Of a stretch of DNA of 64,000 bases, positions 1-9,649 are shown one piece after another. The notes below the pieces were generated by a model that was not told where the DNA came from, searched no databases, and worked only from the letters and a program-made list of their open reading frames with translations. This DNA comes from Winogradskyella psychrotolerans. GTDB lineage: Bacteria > Bacteroidota > Bacteroidia > Flavobacteriales > Flavobacteriaceae. Within the stretch, counting starts at the first letter, position 1; every line of letters starts with the position of its first letter. A program made the position numbers and the translations under genes. The DNA lies in contig NZ_JAHKPN010000042.1 of assembly GCF_018860545.1 (NCBI RefSeq), forward strand, positions 1 through 64,000, in the 5' to 3' direction.

Positions 1-190
1 TTAATGTCTTATAAAATGAATAGGTAGTGTTGTAAGAACCTTATATTATAAATAAGAATTGAGGTGCCTTTAGTTGTTTAAAACTACACTTCCGTTGAGT
101 GTTACGTAAAATTAAACTGATTAAAAAAAATGGAATAATACAATTGTTTCAAAAGATAGAAGTATTGTTCTAAGCTATTAAAAACAGTTG

Positions 191-3100
191 TTATGTGTTC
201 TGTTTACGATATAGGACAGGTGTCATTCCTAATTCTTTTTTGAATATTCTAGAGAAATACGTTGAAGATTCAAAACCAACTTCAAATCCGATTTCGTTAC
301 TGTTGAGTTTTGTATTAACCAATAAGTGTTTCGCCTTTTCAATACGAATATGGTTGATGTAATTTGTAACAGACATTTCGGTTAAAGCTTTAACTTTTCT
401 ATGCAATTGTGTACGACTTGTGCCAAGTTCTTTTGCTAATTGGTCTATTGAAAGTTTATTGTTATTGTTTAAAGCATATTCTTGAAGATCACGAATTAAA
501 TCTATATCTAGTTGATTTGTATTTAGATGGTCTGAGCATTCTTTAAGCTTTAAAAGCTTACTAAAATAATTGATTTGTTCTTGTTTCTTCTGGAGTAAAT
601 TTTTAATAATAAGTAATAATTCGTCTTTATCAAAAGGTTTAAATAAGTAGGTATCTATTCCTAATTTGTGTCCTTTTAATATGTCTTCTTTCGCTGTTTT
701 GGCGCTTAATATAATAAAAGGTATATGAGAGGTTTTTAGGTCACTCTTAATTTGTTTGCAAAATTCGAAGCCATCCATCATTGGCATCATTACATCGCTT
801 ATGATAAAATCAATATTTTTGTTTTTAGCAATTTTTAAACCTTCGATACCATTTTTTGCAATCGTAATATTGTAAATTTTGCCTAATAGTAGTGTTATAT
901 AATTTCTTATCTCTTTGTTATCTTCAACAAGTAAAAGCGTGTGTGATGCTTTTTTATTTAGTCCTGCAGTTTCTGTATCTTCTGTGGTTTTAGTAGTATC
1001 TGTAAATGGAAGTTCATATAAAACCTCTGAAGTGTTTTCAACTGTATTATTAATAGGTAATTGGATTGTAAATGTTGTCCCTTTATTAATTTTACTTTCT
1101 ACATTGATTTTACCTTTTAAAAGATTGACAAGCTCTTTAGTAAGTGCCATTCCAATTCCATTTCCAATATCAATATTGTCTTCGAATGTTTTATAGTAAC
1201 GATCAAAAATATAAGGTAAATGTTTTTCATTGATGCCTTTTCCAGAATCTGATATTATGATGATAAGATTTTGGTTTACTTTTTTAAGCTCAATATCTAT
1301 TTTCCCTTTAGGCGGAGTAAATTTGATAGCATTAGATAATACATTGTTTATTATTTTTTGCAATTTATCATCATCAAAATCCATTTGTAATGATTCAATT
1401 TCTGAAAAGAGCGTAAGGTGTTGTTGTTTGGAGTCTGAGTGAAATTTGTAATAGGATACACATTGTTTTATAAAGACAATGACATCTCCATTTTTATAAT
1501 TTGCCTTGACTTTTTTAGCATCAAAAGAAACTAAGCCTAAAATTTGGTTAACGAGTTTTAGTAATTGGTTTCCATTTCGATAAATTCCTTTTAACTTTTC
1601 AGTATTGTCATTGTTGATGTTTTCTTCAATTAGTATTTTAGATAACCCATTTATTAGTGTTAGTGGAGTTCTAAATTCGTGTGAGATATTGCCATACATT
1701 TTTGTTTTTAATTCATCAATTTCTTTAAGTTTTATACTTTCAGCTTTAGCTAATTTTTTGGAGACTTGAAACTTGTAAAATCGATTTACAATAAAAACAA
1801 TAATTCCTAAATAAAATAAATATGCTAGCCAAGTTTTATACCAAGGTGGTAAAATACTTAGGGACATTTCTAAAGGGGCTTGATTCCATTCTACTCCTCT
1901 CGAAAAACCATTGATTTGTATGTTGTAATCACCAGAGGGTAAATTTAGAAATTGAATTCTTGAATCTGTAAGCATATTCCAATCTTCATCGGTAGGTAGA
2001 AGTTTGTAACCGTATTTTACGTTTTTATAGTCACGAAAATCGATTGATGAAAAATGTAAATAAAAAGGAAACTGATTGTGTTTGAACTCTATATGATTCG
2101 ATTTTATAATAGATTTAGTTAATAAAGCACCCTTTGCATTATTTGGTTTTATAACTGAGTCCTTTATCTTTAATTCTGAAAAATATAGTTTGTTAGGTTG
2201 ATCTATAGTTTCTATTTTTTGTGGGTTAAAATATGTTACTCCGCCAATTCCTCCTAAATAGATATGACCTTGATTATCCTTGAATTTTGCATGTATATCA
2301 AATTCATTACTCTGTATACCGTCTTCACTTTTATATTGCGTAAATTTTCTTTTACTCGTGTTAAATTTCACCAAACCATCGTTGGTACCTAGCCAAAGAT
2401 TACCAAGGTCATCATCTTGAATAGTATAGACTGCAGCATTTGTAAATTGGTCTTGTTCCATCCACGACGTAAAAGAATTATCACCCAAAAACAAGTTTAA
2501 TCCATGACGCGTACCTACCCAGATACTGTCGTTTTTATCTAATAATATATCATAAACAGAGTTATTAGAAAGGGTGTTCTTTTGTTTAGAGTCTTTATTG
2601 TAATTTGTAAAAATGGGGTCAGTATAATTACTGTTTTGAAAGTGTAATTTGGTTAATCCTCCTTGCGTTCCTATCCAAATATTTTGGTTTTTATCAGTAC
2701 GTACGCACATGGTGACATTACTTTGTAAAGAGTTTTTATTTTCAGGATTATGTAAATACCGAGTTATTTTTGTTTTACCGCTATCTTTTGTTTCCAATCT
2801 AAAAACTCCATATCCATAAGTTGCTCCCCAAATATTATTATTTTGATCGAGTGTCATTCCCTTTAAAAAATCACCACTAATAGAATTCTTGTCCTTTGGG
2901 TTATATCTGAATATTGTAAATTTAGGGTGTTTAGGGTTAAAGGTTTTTAAGTTTAGCATTCGTATACCTCTAGTCGTTGCAATCCAAATTCTTTGGTTTT
3001 TATGATCTTTAACTATTTCTCTAACGGTACCAAAGGTGCTTGTTGAATCGTTTTCAACTTTTTCAAAATAGTATGGAGTACCATTTCTAATTAAATTTAA

Positions 3101-4228
3101 GCCACCATCAGAGGTGCCAATCCATAAATCTGTTTCGTCTTTTAAAATTGAAAAAATGACATTGTCATTAAGTAAATGGCTACCGCGTTTGTCTTTTGAA
3201 ATATTTTGAAAGAAAGGGGACTTAAAATTCAAAAAATTTAAATTATTCGCTGTACCTGCTAATATTCTATCTTCATCAATTTTGAGTAATGCAGTAACGG
3301 TGTTATTACTCAGGCCATCTATGTTATTTTTTGATTTTTCAATTTTGCGTATAATTTTCATTTTTTTCCAATCTAATAGAAAAAGACCATTGCCTGTTCC
3401 AACCCAGACGGAAGAATCATTTTCTTTTAAGAAAGCGGATATGAATTTTACAGAAAAATTTGTAGTGATATCAAAATTAAATAGGTCAAGCTTTTTATTC
3501 TGAAAATTATAAATATATAATCCATAATCGCACCCAATTAATAAATGTTCTTCCGTATTATAAAACGAACGGATACGGCTATTAATTTTAAATTTAGGGG
3601 TAATAGTTATGTCATTACTTTTTTTAGGATTTATATTATAAATATTACCATCAAAGTCGCCAACCCAGAGCGTTTTATTAGCGTCATAAAGTAGAGCACC
3701 TAATGATAGATTAGGTAAATAGTTTTTTTGTGAAAATGTGTTATTTTCTAAATATTTAAGCTTATGCAATCCAGAGAGCCTAGATGCCACCCAAATCTCT
3801 CCATCATTATCTATAGCGAAATCGGATATGGTTTCATTTTCATTTAATGCATATTGCAGTTTTACACTATAAAAACGTTCTTTATCTTGATTGTAATACG
3901 AAAGGCCGTTACCAATAGTACCTACCCAGATATTCGATTTATCATCCTCGAGTAGTGTATTTGTTAGATTACCAGAAATACTTGTAGAGTCCGTATCATG
4001 GTGTTTATAGTGCTTAAATTTTTCACCATCAAATCTATTTAAACCATCTTGTGTCGCTATCCAAACATATCCGTTTTTGTCTTGCAGTATATCGTTAATA
4101 GTAACCTGCGATAGCCCTTCCTCGAGCGAAAAGTATTTAATATTTGGTTGTTGCTGTTGGGCATAACCAAAAAAACATAAGCAGAATGAAAGTTGAAATA
4201 CAATATGAATACAATGTATAAACTTCAT
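191..4228 (-). CDS. Hybrid two-component regulator (HTCS), one-protein sensor kinase/response regulator/AraC activator
   Basis: Membrane sensor that joins a periplasmic ligand-sensing region to a cytoplasmic kinase, receiver and DNA-binding domain. The 1345-residue protein has a signal peptide (about 1-23), many two-component propeller blades with repeated W-[IV]-[AG]-T and GLN motifs (about 30-690), a Y_Y_Y domain (about 720-790) and one membrane segment (about 796-818). Then come a HisKA domain with His850 in SHEFRTPL, an HATPase domain (NAIKFTP, DSGKGI), a receiver with Asp1145 in ISDVMMP, and a C-terminal AraC-type helix-turn-helix pair (about 1240-1345). The length is normal for the family. 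Such proteins usually control nearby polysaccharide-utilisation genes, but none lies in this window; the target may be beyond the left edge. The ligand is unknown. Confidence 0.96.
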   Translation of the reverse strand: MKFIHCIHIVFQLSFCLCFFGYAQQQQPNIKYFSLEEGLSQVTINDILQDKNGYVWIATQDGLNRFDGEKFKHYKHHDTDSTSISGNLTNTLLEDDKSNIWVGTIGNGLSYYNQDKERFYSVKLQYALNENETISDFAIDNDGEIWVASRLSGLHKLKYLENNTFSQKNYLPNLSLGALLYDANKTLWVGDFDGNIYNINPKKSNDITITPKFKINSRIRSFYNTEEHLLIGCDYGLYIYNFQNKKLDLFNFDITTNFSVKFISAFLKENDSSVWVGTGNGLFLLDWKKMKIIRKIEKSKNNIDGLSNNTVTALLKIDEDRILAGTANNLNFLNFKSPFFQNISKDKRGSHLLNDNVIFSILKDETDLWIGTSDGGLNLIRNGTPYYFEKVENDSTSTFGTVREIVKDHKNQRIWIATTRGIRMLNLKTFNPKHPKFTIFRYNPKDKNSISGDFLKGMTLDQNNNIWGATYGYGVFRLETKDSGKTKITRYLHNPENKNSLQSNVTMCVRTDKNQNIWIGTQGGLTKLHFQNSNYTDPIFTNYNKDSKQKNTLSNNSVYDILLDKNDSIWVGTRHGLNLFLGDNSFTSWMEQDQFTNAAVYTIQDDDLGNLWLGTNDGLVKFNTSKRKFTQYKSEDGIQSNEFDIHAKFKDNQGHIYLGGIGGVTYFNPQKIETIDQPNKLYFSELKIKDSVIKPNNAKGALLTKSIIKSNHIEFKHNQFPFYLHFSSIDFRDYKNVKYGYKLLPTDEDWNMLTDSRIQFLNLPSGDYNIQINGFSRGVEWNQAPLEMSLSILPPWYKTWLAYLFYLGIIVFIVNRFYKFQVSKKLAKAESIKLKEIDELKTKMYGNISHEFRTPLTLINGLSKILIEENINNDNTEKLKGIYRNGNQLLKLVNQILGLVSFDAKKVKANYKNGDVIVFIKQCVSYYKFHSDSKQQHLTLFSEIESLQMDFDDDKLQKIINNVLSNAIKFTPPKGKIDIELKKVNQNLIIIISDSGKGINEKHLPYIFDRYYKTFEDNIDIGNGIGMALTKELVNLLKGKINVESKINKGTTFTIQLPINNTVENTSEVLYELPFTDTTKTTEDTETAGLNKKASHTLLLVEDNKEIRNYITLLLGKIYNITIAKNGIEGLKIAKNKNIDFIISDVMMPMMDGFEFCKQIKSDLKTSHIPFIILSAKTAKEDILKGHKLGIDTYLFKPFDKDELLLIIKNLLQKKQEQINYFSKLLKLKECSDHLNTNQLDIDLIRDLQEYALNNNNKLSIDQLAKELGTSRTQLHRKVKALTEMSVTNYINHIRIEKAKHLLVNTKLNSNEIGFEVGFESSTYFSRIFKKELGMTPVLYRKQNT

Positions 4229-4349
4229 TTTGAGAAAATTTGGTTAAGGTTATATTTTCAATGAAGTAAGTTACTTGTTTTAATGCAAACTGCATAGATG
4301 TTTGTCAACGAGTTTATTTTAAGTGTGTTAGGTTGGTGTTCTTTCTGTT

Positions 4350-5141
4350 TTATGTCACTCTAAAACTTCCTGTTTTGTCATCAAAAACTATTAAATCTTT
4401 AGGGAATAGGGAATCGAAAACACCTTCAGAAATTAATTGACAGGGCTGATTACAGACTACCTTTTCCTTTTGCATAACAATCATGGTATCGCACAATTGA
4501 ATAGCCAAATCAATTTCATGAGAAGAAAATAAGATTGTTTTACCCGTTTCTTTGGTTAATTTTTGAAGCAGTTTTAAGATATACGCTTTATGATACATAT
4601 CGAGATGAGATGTAGGTTCGTCTAAAATAATGACGTCGGTGTCTTGTGCCAAAGCACGGGCAATCATTACTTTTTGTAGTTGACCATCACTAAGTTCGAA
4701 ACATTTTTTATCCTTCAAGTTTAAAATATTTACATGGACTAATGCTTTGTTTATGATGGTTATATCGGCATCGGTTAAGTTTCCAATCCAGTTGGTATAA
4801 GGATGTCGCCCTAAAGATACCAATTCGAAAACCGATAAATTTTTAGACGTTAAAGGTTCTGTTAACACAATACTTAATTGTTTGGCGAGCTCTAAAATGG
4901 ATGTCGACTTAAGGTCTTTGTCATTTAGTGTAATAGAACCTGATAATTCTGGTTGTACTTTAATGAGTGTTCTTAATAAGGTCGATTTTCCAATGCCGTT
5001 AGCTCCGACTAGGCCAATGAGTTGCCCTTTTTGCAATTCAAAATTTATATTTGAAGCAATAATCGTTTCAGCCTTCTTGGTGTTATAACCTATAGAAAGT
5101 TGGTTGGCTTTAAGAACGATATGTGAGGTTTCCGTTTTCAT
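4350..5141 (-). CDS. btuD: ABC transporter ATP-binding protein, FecE/BtuD type (probable cobalamin importer)
   Basis: Cytoplasmic ATPase that powers a periplasmic-binding-protein-dependent importer. Visible motifs are Walker A GANGIGKST (46-54), signature LSDGQ (150-154), Walker B IILDEP (171-176) and a switch histidine in SSHE (about 208). At 263 residues it has the normal length of the FecE/BtuD family. It is the third gene of a minus-strand operon after the binding protein and permease, starting 1 nt after the permease stop. The family alone cannot separate haem, siderophore and B12 transporters. Cobalamin is inferred from the divergent riboswitch-controlled receptor next door. Confidence 0.93.
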   Translation of the reverse strand: MKTETSHIVLKANQLSIGYNTKKAETIIASNINFELQKGQLIGLVGANGIGKSTLLRTLIKVQPELSGSITLNDKDLKSTSILELAKQLSIVLTEPLTSKNLSVFELVSLGRHPYTNWIGNLTDADITIINKALVHVNILNLKDKKCFELSDGQLQKVMIARALAQDTDVIILDEPTSHLDMYHKAYILKLLQKLTKETGKTILFSSHEIDLAIQLCDTMIVMQKEKVVCNQPCQLISEGVFDSLFPKDLIVFDDKTGSFRVT

Positions 5142-5142
5142 T

Positions 5143-6174
5143 TTAAAACATCATTTTACGTTGTCTCACTAATAACCAAATCACAACAGGCGCGCCAACT
5201 AAAGCGGTTATGGCATTAATAGGTAAGGTATAATCACTATTGGGAACTTGTGCAATAGTATCGCAAATTAGCATTACAATGGCTCCAAATAAAAAAACTG
5301 CTGGTAATAATATTTTATGATTGGTTGTTTTAAAAACCTGACGTGTTAAATGTGGAATGGCCAAACCTATAAAAGCAATTGGTCCAGCAAAAGCAGTTAC
5401 AGTTCCTGCAATTAAACTGGTGGCTAGTATGATAATCAGTCGACTTTGTTTCAAGTTTAAACCTAAACTTTTAGCATAATTATCTCCTAATAATAAGCTG
5501 TTTAATCCTTTGATAGACGCGATACTTAATACAATACCAACAGCATAAATTCCGAAGAAAATAAAGAGTTCTTCCCAAGATAAATTACTCAAACTTCCAA
5601 AGCCCCAAAAGATGTATTGTTGTAATTGTTCGGCTGAACTAAAATAAGATAATACGCTTACGACAGCAGCAGTAATGCTTCCAAACATAAGACCAATAAT
5701 AAGAATGGCCATAGTGTCTCTAACTTTATTAGAAACCATTAAAACAGCTAATAAAACCAAAAAGCTGCCTAAACTCGCTGCAATAACAATGCTCCATTTA
5801 GTCGTTAGTGCTGTAGCAAATAAACCACCAAAAAGTCCTGAGCCCAAGATAACTAGAGCAACTCCTAAACTTGCGCCAGAACTGATTCCTAACACAAAAG
5901 GACCAGCTAATGGGTTTCTAAATAACGTTTGCATCAATAATCCTGAAATTCCCAAACCAGAGCCCACCATAATTGCGGTTATGGCTTTTGGAAGTCGATA
6001 CTCCAATACAATAATATTCCAATTTGAAGAGGTATCAATAGATCCGAAAAAGCTTCCAAAAATGGCTTTAAGCGGAATATTTATAGAGCCCAAACTAATA
6101 TTCACCATAAAACACACCAATAACACTACTGCTAGCAATAGGAATTGAAATCGATATGTATTTTGGCTACTCAA
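5143..6174 (-). CDS. btuC: FecCD/BtuC family ABC transporter permease
   Basis: Inner-membrane permease of a type II ABC importer, probably for cobalamin. The 343 residues are almost wholly hydrophobic, with about nine to ten membrane helices. They contain the family motifs RLPKAITAIMVGSGLGISG near residue 60, GPIAFIGLAIPHL near 265 and a C-terminal PVVIWLLVRQ. The length is standard. The start codon directly abuts the stop of the upstream binding-protein gene (6175), so the two are very likely translationally coupled. Substrate assignment rests on context: the B12 riboswitch and BtuB-like receptor are transcribed divergently about 0.5 to 1.6 kb away. Confidence 0.93.
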   Translation of the reverse strand: MSSQNTYRFQFLLLAVVLLVCFMVNISLGSINIPLKAIFGSFFGSIDTSSNWNIIVLEYRLPKAITAIMVGSGLGISGLLMQTLFRNPLAGPFVLGISSGASLGVALVILGSGLFGGLFATALTTKWSIVIAASLGSFLVLLAVLMVSNKVRDTMAILIIGLMFGSITAAVVSVLSYFSSAEQLQQYIFWGFGSLSNLSWEELFIFFGIYAVGIVLSIASIKGLNSLLLGDNYAKSLGLNLKQSRLIIILATSLIAGTVTAFAGPIAFIGLAIPHLTRQVFKTTNHKILLPAVFLFGAIVMLICDTIAQVPNSDYTLPINAITALVGAPVVIWLLVRQRKMMF

Positions 6175-7323
6175 TTAATTTAAGCGTTTAAAGAAATAGG
6201 GTGTGTAATCCGTAAGCAACTCAAGATGGCAAATTTTTATTAAATCTTTTAAAACTAAATCGGGTCTTGCTGTTCCTAATTCATAGTATAATACTCCACC
6301 TGTCGCTCCTGTGGTGTTGGCAAAGCTATAAATGTTTTGATTTTTAAAAGCGTCAAAATTGGTGTAAAGTGAATTGGTATCTTCTAATTGTTTTAAACTT
6401 GAATAGTATGATGGACTTAGCCACAAGTCAGCAGCTTTAGCTTTGTCTAATACTACCTCAAAACTCAAGGCTAAACTACCGTTTCCAGAAGTGTCGCTCC
6501 ATAAATAATTAACATTGGCATCTTTTAAAAATTGCGCTTCTGGGCTAGAGCCATTTGGTAAATACCACACATCTTTATGCATTGCGCCACTTAAAACAGT
6601 GGGTTGGTGCTGGGCTTGTTTAGCAATTTCTTTTGCTGCTAAATAGTCACGCTCAATGGTGTTAAATATAGAATCAGCTTCTTTTTCTTTATTGAAAAGT
6701 ACACCAAAAAATTTAATCCATTCGGCTTTTGCTAAGGCTGAAGATTCTACCCAATCTCCATTGTATATCACAGGAACACCAGCTTTTTTAATGGTTTCAA
6801 AGGTTTTGTTTACACCATCGACTCCAAATCCAACGACTACATCTGGATTTAATTCCAATAAAACCTCTGTATTGATGCCTTCATTTTTACCCAATTCCCT
6901 TACCAAGCCTTCATCAATACGTTGTCTTGTTTTTTCAGAAGAAATATAGTTAGCGCCAGGAAAACCGATTAAAGTTTCTTCAACCCCTAAAAGTTCTAAG
7001 GCAGGAATGTGCGTGGTGGAGGTGACCACTGATGTTGTAATTGGGGTTATAATAACACCATCATAATCGTCTTTATTATAGGTGATTTTAGACGCTTGTT
7101 CTTTAGAAAGTAATAAGAAGCGGTATTTTTTTTCGGCTTTTGGCCAGGCTTTGGTTATTTCTATGGTAGTACTTTGGTTGGATTGAAGGATGTTAAAACC
7201 TTCAGCATATTTTAAAGTTTTTACCTTGTCTTCCATTAGCGGAAGTTGGTTCTCTTGGCTTTTATCTTCTTTACAATTATAAAAGACGAGTATAAAAAGT
7301 AATAAAACACGTGTAATTTTCAT
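6175..7323 (-). CDS. btuF: Periplasmic substrate-binding lipoprotein of ABC importer (BtuF-like)
   Basis: Lipid-anchored binding protein that delivers substrate to the permease. It begins with a signal peptide and lipobox ending at Cys17 (LVFYNC). The body has the two-lobed TroA/FecB pattern: a TTHIPALELLGVEETLIG segment, an ELNPDVVVGFG segment, and VPVIYNGDW before the linker helix. At 382 residues it is longer than E. coli BtuF, as is common for this clade. It is the first gene of a three-gene importer operon (binding protein, permease, ATPase). Upstream (7324-7386) the minus strand shows a direct repeat of GTTACA but no riboswitch of its own. Cobalamin is the likely substrate; related corrinoids cannot be excluded. 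Confidence 0.9.
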   Translation of the reverse strand: MKITRVLLLFILVFYNCKEDKSQENQLPLMEDKVKTLKYAEGFNILQSNQSTTIEITKAWPKAEKKYRFLLLSKEQASKITYNKDDYDGVIITPITTSVVTSTTHIPALELLGVEETLIGFPGANYISSEKTRQRIDEGLVRELGKNEGINTEVLLELNPDVVVGFGVDGVNKTFETIKKAGVPVIYNGDWVESSALAKAEWIKFFGVLFNKEKEADSIFNTIERDYLAAKEIAKQAQHQPTVLSGAMHKDVWYLPNGSSPEAQFLKDANVNYLWSDTSGNGSLALSFEVVLDKAKAADLWLSPSYYSSLKQLEDTNSLYTNFDAFKNQNIYSFANTTGATGGVLYYELGTARPDLVLKDLIKICHLELLTDYTPYFFKRLN

Positions 7324-7386
7324 ATGTAACCTTTGTAACTATTCGTTATGTGTTGAATAGGTAAATTTGTTAAAATTATTAGAGTC

Positions 7387-7494
7387 ATGAGAGACGATTC
7401 AAATTTAACACTATATATCGTTGCAGGAATAATCATTGCACATTTTTTAATTGGCTTTATATATCTGCTGTATAAAATGAATAAAAAAAAGTGA
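7387..7494 (+). CDS. Possible 35-residue single-pass membrane peptide ahead of the B12 riboswitch
   Basis: A short reading frame starting MRDDSNLTLY, continuing with about 19 hydrophobic residues (IVAGIIIAHFLIGFIYLLY) and ending KMNKKK, which has the layout of a small single-pass membrane protein with a basic cytoplasmic tail. A good -7 box, TAAATTTG, sits at 7362-7369, 17 nt before the ATG, although no -33 TTG lies at the usual distance. It occupies the space between the divergent btuF gene and the riboswitch. I do not recognise it. It could be a chance frame, but the promoter-like box and clean hydrophobic profile argue for a real small gene. Confidence 0.4.
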   Translation: MRDDSNLTLYIVAGIIIAHFLIGFIYLLYKMNKKK

Positions 7495-7544
7495 CAAAAA
7501 TCAGGTATCAGCTATAATTAAAAGAGTACTTTTACCCCGAAATT

Positions 7545-7750
7545 AGGTTCTAATTGTTATGCGATTAGATTAAAAGGGAATCTGGTGAGATGTAATTATC
7601 AAGTCCAGAACTGTTCCCGCAACTGTAAGTTTTATGCTCAACGAGATTGGGCATCTCATTTATAAGAGTTATTACATTCTTCAAAACCACTGGCGTATTG
7701 CTGGGAAGGTGATGTGATAAAAAACAAGTCAGGAGACCTGCCCAATTCAA
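7545..7750 (+). promoter_or_regulatory. Cobalamin (adenosylcobalamin-type) riboswitch
   Basis: The leader of the btuB-like gene carries the conserved blocks of the B12 riboswitch in the right order: AAAAGGGAATCTGGTGAGAT (about 7572-7591), the GTTCCCGCAACTGTAA block (about 7613-7628), CCACTGG with GGGAAGG (about 7688-7708), and the B12 box GTCAGGAGACCTGCC (about 7728-7742). The box ends about 45 nt before the receptor start. Binding of cobalamin is expected to repress the btuB-btuG transcript. The boundaries are approximate. Confidence 0.96.
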
Positions 7751-7788
7751 ACAAAATTTTAAAGCTTTCGGGATAAAAGTGATTAAGT

Positions 7789-9639
7789 ATGATACGAGCA
7801 TTACGCGTTTTCTTAATAGTCTTTTTTAGTAGCCATATTATGGCTCAAGTTCCTTTGGATTCTATTCAACGCTTAGATGAAGTGGTGTTGAGTGATATAA
7901 AACTAAAAGATTTTGCTAATGGGTACAAAGTGACTGTGCTTAATGATTCTTTGCTCAAAAAAAACAATGCTTCATTCACGGATTTACTGCGTTTTAATAC
8001 TAATATTTATTTTAAAGAAAATGGTTACGGCATGGTATCGTCACCATCGTTTAGAGGGACTAATGCTTCGCAAACCGCTGTAATTTGGAATGGACTTTCT
8101 ATTAATTCTCAGCTCACAGGTCAAACCGATTTTAATACCATAAATACCACTAATTTTAATAGTATTGCTATTCGTTCCGGTGGTGGCTCAGTGCAATATG
8201 GTAGTGGTGCTATCGGTGGGAGTATTCATCTAAATAATACTTTGAGTTTTAAACAGCATTTTGATAATACGGCTACGTTGTCCTATGGTAGTTACGAGAC
8301 TAAAAATGTAAACTATTTGTCATCGTATAGTAATGAGAAGTTTTCTGTAAATATAGGATTAGATTATAGAGATTCTGAGAATGATTATAAGTATCTAAAT
8401 ACAGATCAATCTAACGAAAATGGTGCTTTTCAGAATGGAAGTATAAACGCAAATTTAGGTTATGTGTTGTCTAGTAAAGATGTTTTAAAACTCTATCATC
8501 AATCGTTTATTGGTGAACGCGAATTTTCAGGAACGGTTTCGTCTCCTTCTTTAGCAAAATACGAGGATCAAAATTTTAGAACCATGTTAGAGTGGTCGCG
8601 TTTTGGAACTAAAAGCTATTCAAAATTAAAAGTAGCGCATCTACAAGAGCATTTTAAATATTTTGGAAATAAAAATACAGACAATTTTACCTTCGGAAAA
8701 GTGAATACTTACCTTATTAATTATACAGTAGATATTGATCTCTTGAAGGATTTAAAATTTAAACCCATTGTATCCTATAATTATTATGAGGGCAGCGGAA
8801 GTAGTTTTGGTAATCCTAACCGAATAGAATTTTCAACGACAGCCCTATTACTTTATAACCCAAATGAGAAATGGCACTACGGTTTAAATATAAGACAAGA
8901 TGTAACTTCAGGTTTTGAGAGTCCATTATTATTTTCTTTTGATATGGCTTATGACGTTTCAAATTTTTACAAGCTGAAATTGAATGGCTCTAAAAATTAC
9001 CGAGTGCCAACGTTTAATGATTTGTACTGGCAACCTGGAGGTAATTTAGATTTAGTACCTGAAACCTCTTATCAATTAGATTTAGGTCAAGAATTTACCT
9101 ATAAAAATGCAAGTCTGAAGGTGAATACTTTTTATATAAAAACCTCTGATTTAATCCAGTGGACACCTAATGATTCTGGCTTTTGGAGTCCTGAAAATAT
9201 TGCTGAAGCACAAAATTATGGAGCTGAAGCTAGTTTAGAGGTCACTCATAAAATTAAAGCGCATCAATTTTCGTTACAAGGTAATTATGCGTACACCGTT
9301 TCTGAAGATCTAGAAACTGATGCCCAACTCATATATGTGCCTTACCATAAAGCAAATATCAATTTGGCTTATGCTTATAAACGTATGTCGTTATTTGTGC
9401 AACATTTATATACTGGCGAAGTGTATACTACTCCAGAAAACTTATCGGGTACATTTTATAGTGTAGAAGCGTATCAACTCACCAATTTTGGATTGAATTA
9501 TCAACTCTTCAAAACAAAGTCTCAGCAAATAGATGTAAGCTTAAAAGTGAATAATCTATTTAATACCGTATACGAGAACGTGGCGTTTAGACCCATGCCA
9601 GATCGTAATTTTAATTTTCAAATTCAATATAAATTTTAA
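7789..9639 (+). CDS. btuB: TonB-dependent outer membrane receptor, BtuB-like (cobalamin)
   Basis: Outer-membrane beta-barrel that imports a bound ligand using TonB energy. It has a signal peptide (about 1-20, ending MAQ), a TonB-box-like LDEVVLS shortly after, a plug domain (about 45-150, with FRGTNASQTAVIWNGL and GGGSVQYGSGAIGG), and a barrel ending in an aromatic C-terminus (QIQYKF). At 616 residues it matches small BtuB-type receptors rather than the larger SusC type. The upstream cobalamin riboswitch gives strong support for B12 as ligand. The next gene starts 10 nt downstream and encodes a surface propeller, so the pair is probably one transcript. Confidence 0.94.
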   Translation: MIRALRVFLIVFFSSHIMAQVPLDSIQRLDEVVLSDIKLKDFANGYKVTVLNDSLLKKNNASFTDLLRFNTNIYFKENGYGMVSSPSFRGTNASQTAVIWNGLSINSQLTGQTDFNTINTTNFNSIAIRSGGGSVQYGSGAIGGSIHLNNTLSFKQHFDNTATLSYGSYETKNVNYLSSYSNEKFSVNIGLDYRDSENDYKYLNTDQSNENGAFQNGSINANLGYVLSSKDVLKLYHQSFIGEREFSGTVSSPSLAKYEDQNFRTMLEWSRFGTKSYSKLKVAHLQEHFKYFGNKNTDNFTFGKVNTYLINYTVDIDLLKDLKFKPIVSYNYYEGSGSSFGNPNRIEFSTTALLLYNPNEKWHYGLNIRQDVTSGFESPLLFSFDMAYDVSNFYKLKLNGSKNYRVPTFNDLYWQPGGNLDLVPETSYQLDLGQEFTYKNASLKVNTFYIKTSDLIQWTPNDSGFWSPENIAEAQNYGAEASLEVTHKIKAHQFSLQGNYAYTVSEDLETDAQLIYVPYHKANINLAYAYKRMSLFVQHLYTGEVYTTPENLSGTFYSVEAYQLTNFGLNYQLFKTKSQQIDVSLKVNNLFNTVYENVAFRPMPDRNFNFQIQYKF

Positions 9640-9649
9640 ACCAGTTACA

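Noticed and set aside
5675-6148. 157-codon plus-strand frame opposite the BtuC-like permease
   Set aside because: Shadow of a low-stop, hydrophobic coding sequence; no domain and no promoter.
7565-7801. 78-codon minus-strand frame across the riboswitch
   Set aside because: It lies wholly over the conserved cobalamin riboswitch and the start of btuB; its sequence has no protein-like features.
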